Assembly: GCF_052078665.1 (NCBI RefSeq)
Contig: NZ_JBQJIK010000040.1
Location: 1 to 64,000, forward strand
Length of the DNA: 64,000 nucleotides
Source of the DNA: Inquilinus sp052078665
GTDB lineage: Bacteria > Pseudomonadota > Alphaproteobacteria > DSM-16000 > Inquilinaceae
Direction: 5' to 3'
Shown here: piece after piece, positions 63,497 to 64,000 of the stretch
Layout of the letters: every line of letters starts with the position of its first letter
How positions within the stretch are numbered: the stretch's first letter is position 1
The notes under the pieces: model-generated
Database searches by the model: none
Told to the model about the DNA's origin: nothing
The model's input: the letters and a program-made list of their open reading frames with translations, nothing else
Program-made: the position numbers and the translations under genes

Positions 63497-64000
63497 ATGA
63501 GATTGCAGGCATCCGCCGCTTTGGTCTGCGCGGCGCTGGCGGCCTCGGCCGTGGCCGCCTCGGCCGCCGCGGCCCCGGCGGCGATCGAGCTGACCTACAT
63601 GCTCTGGGGCTCGCCGTCGGAGGGCGAGGTCTGGCGCGGCGTCGCCGACGCCTTCGAGGCCAAGCACCCGGAGATCAAGGTCAAGATCGAGGTCGCCGAC
63701 TGGTCGTCCTACTGGCAGAAGCTGCGGGTGGTGGTGGCCGGCGGCAACCCGCCCGACATCTTCGCCATGGACGCGCCACTGTATCCGGACTGGCAGTCGC
63801 GCGGCGCGCTGCTGAACCTGCAGCCCTATCTCGACGCCGACCCGAAGGCGCTGGACGACATCTACCCGATCACGCTCGAGGCCTATCGCAGCGCGGACGG
63901 GATCTACGGCCTGCCGCGGGATTTCCAGACCATCGTCCTCTACTACAACAAGGACATGTTCGACGCCGCCAAGCTGCCCTATCCGACCGCGGATTGGAGC
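63497..64000 (+). CDS. Sugar ABC transporter substrate-binding protein (partial, runs off right edge)
   Basis: First 168 residues of an extracellular family-1 binding protein: Ala-rich signal peptide (ending near AAAAPAAIE), then ELTYMLWGSPSEGEVWRGV, FEAKHPEIKVKIEVADW, GGNPPDIFAMDAP and FQTIVLYYNKDMFDAAKLPYP. GGGAGG precedes the ATG. It presumably opens a CUT1 transporter operon beyond the window, coregulated with the porin through the duplicated element. Confidence 0.93.
   Translation, partial: MRLQASAALVCAALAASAVAASAAAAPAAIELTYMLWGSPSEGEVWRGVADAFEAKHPEIKVKIEVADWSSYWQKLRVVVAGGNPPDIFAMDAPLYPDWQSRGALLNLQPYLDADPKALDDIYPITLEAYRSADGIYGLPRDFQTIVLYYNKDMFDAAKLPYPTADWS

Overview
The window reads as a chromosomal segment of a high-GC (roughly 68-70 %) alphaproteobacterium, most likely Rhodospirillales (Inquilinus/Azospirillum-like). 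Support is the base composition, the dense translationally coupled ABC-transporter operons, the Rhodobacter-type porin and the families present. This placement is an inference; no rRNA or tRNA gene lies in the window.

Left edge (1-6.4 kb): a signalling block. An OmpR-type response regulator is followed by a soluble hybrid histidine kinase that runs off the left edge. Its reading frame passes without a stop from the second receiver domain into RTX (GGxGxDxxx) calcium-binding nonapeptides, a very unusual fusion. A small exported protein and a divergent multi-PAS/GAF histidine kinase follow.

6.4-18.4 kb: an accessory island of clearly lower GC. It holds a secreted propeller/peptidoglycan-binding/MORN-repeat protein, a penicillin-binding protein 1C (pbpC) overlapping an alpha-2-macroglobulin gene that has lost its thioester motif, and a divergent AT-rich gene for a TIR-transmembrane-SH3-like protein split by a frameshift in a T7 tract. 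This is the best place to look for a new envelope-defence arrangement.

18.4-27.7 kb: a LacI regulator with operator-like palindromes, then a Tat-exported family-5 binding protein, a GHL6-type glycoside hydrolase, two permeases and a double-ATPase: an oligosaccharide (rather than peptide) uptake operon. 27.7-38.6 kb: an IclR regulator divergent from a deacylase, a PLP dehydratase, a ribose-type transporter including a permease-ATPase fusion, a Gfo/Idh dehydrogenase, a creatininase-like amidohydrolase and an aldehyde dehydrogenase.

38.6-44.5 kb: a TetR regulator with a perfect palindromic operator placed in the spacer of a divergent promoter, driving a three-subunit molybdenum aldehyde/xanthine oxidoreductase; then an enolase-superfamily dehydratase and a MITE-like repeat. 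44.9-47.7 kb: a UPF0261 + TIM-barrel pair corresponding to the two halves of tomato Tm-1, divergent from a GntR regulator. 47.8-53.3 kb: a CUT1 sugar ABC transporter (no ATPase), dehydrogenase, cupin and LacI regulator. 53.5-60.1 kb: isomerase, dehydrogenase, isomerase and a second family-5 transporter without an ATPase. 60.1-64 kb: a small membrane protein, a glutathione S-transferase, an AraC regulator, a porin and the start of another sugar-binding protein. The last two genes share a duplicated composite cis element.

Overall, apart from the signalling block and the island, the window is a string of catabolic/uptake cassettes for plant- or soil-derived sugars and amides, most with a local regulator.
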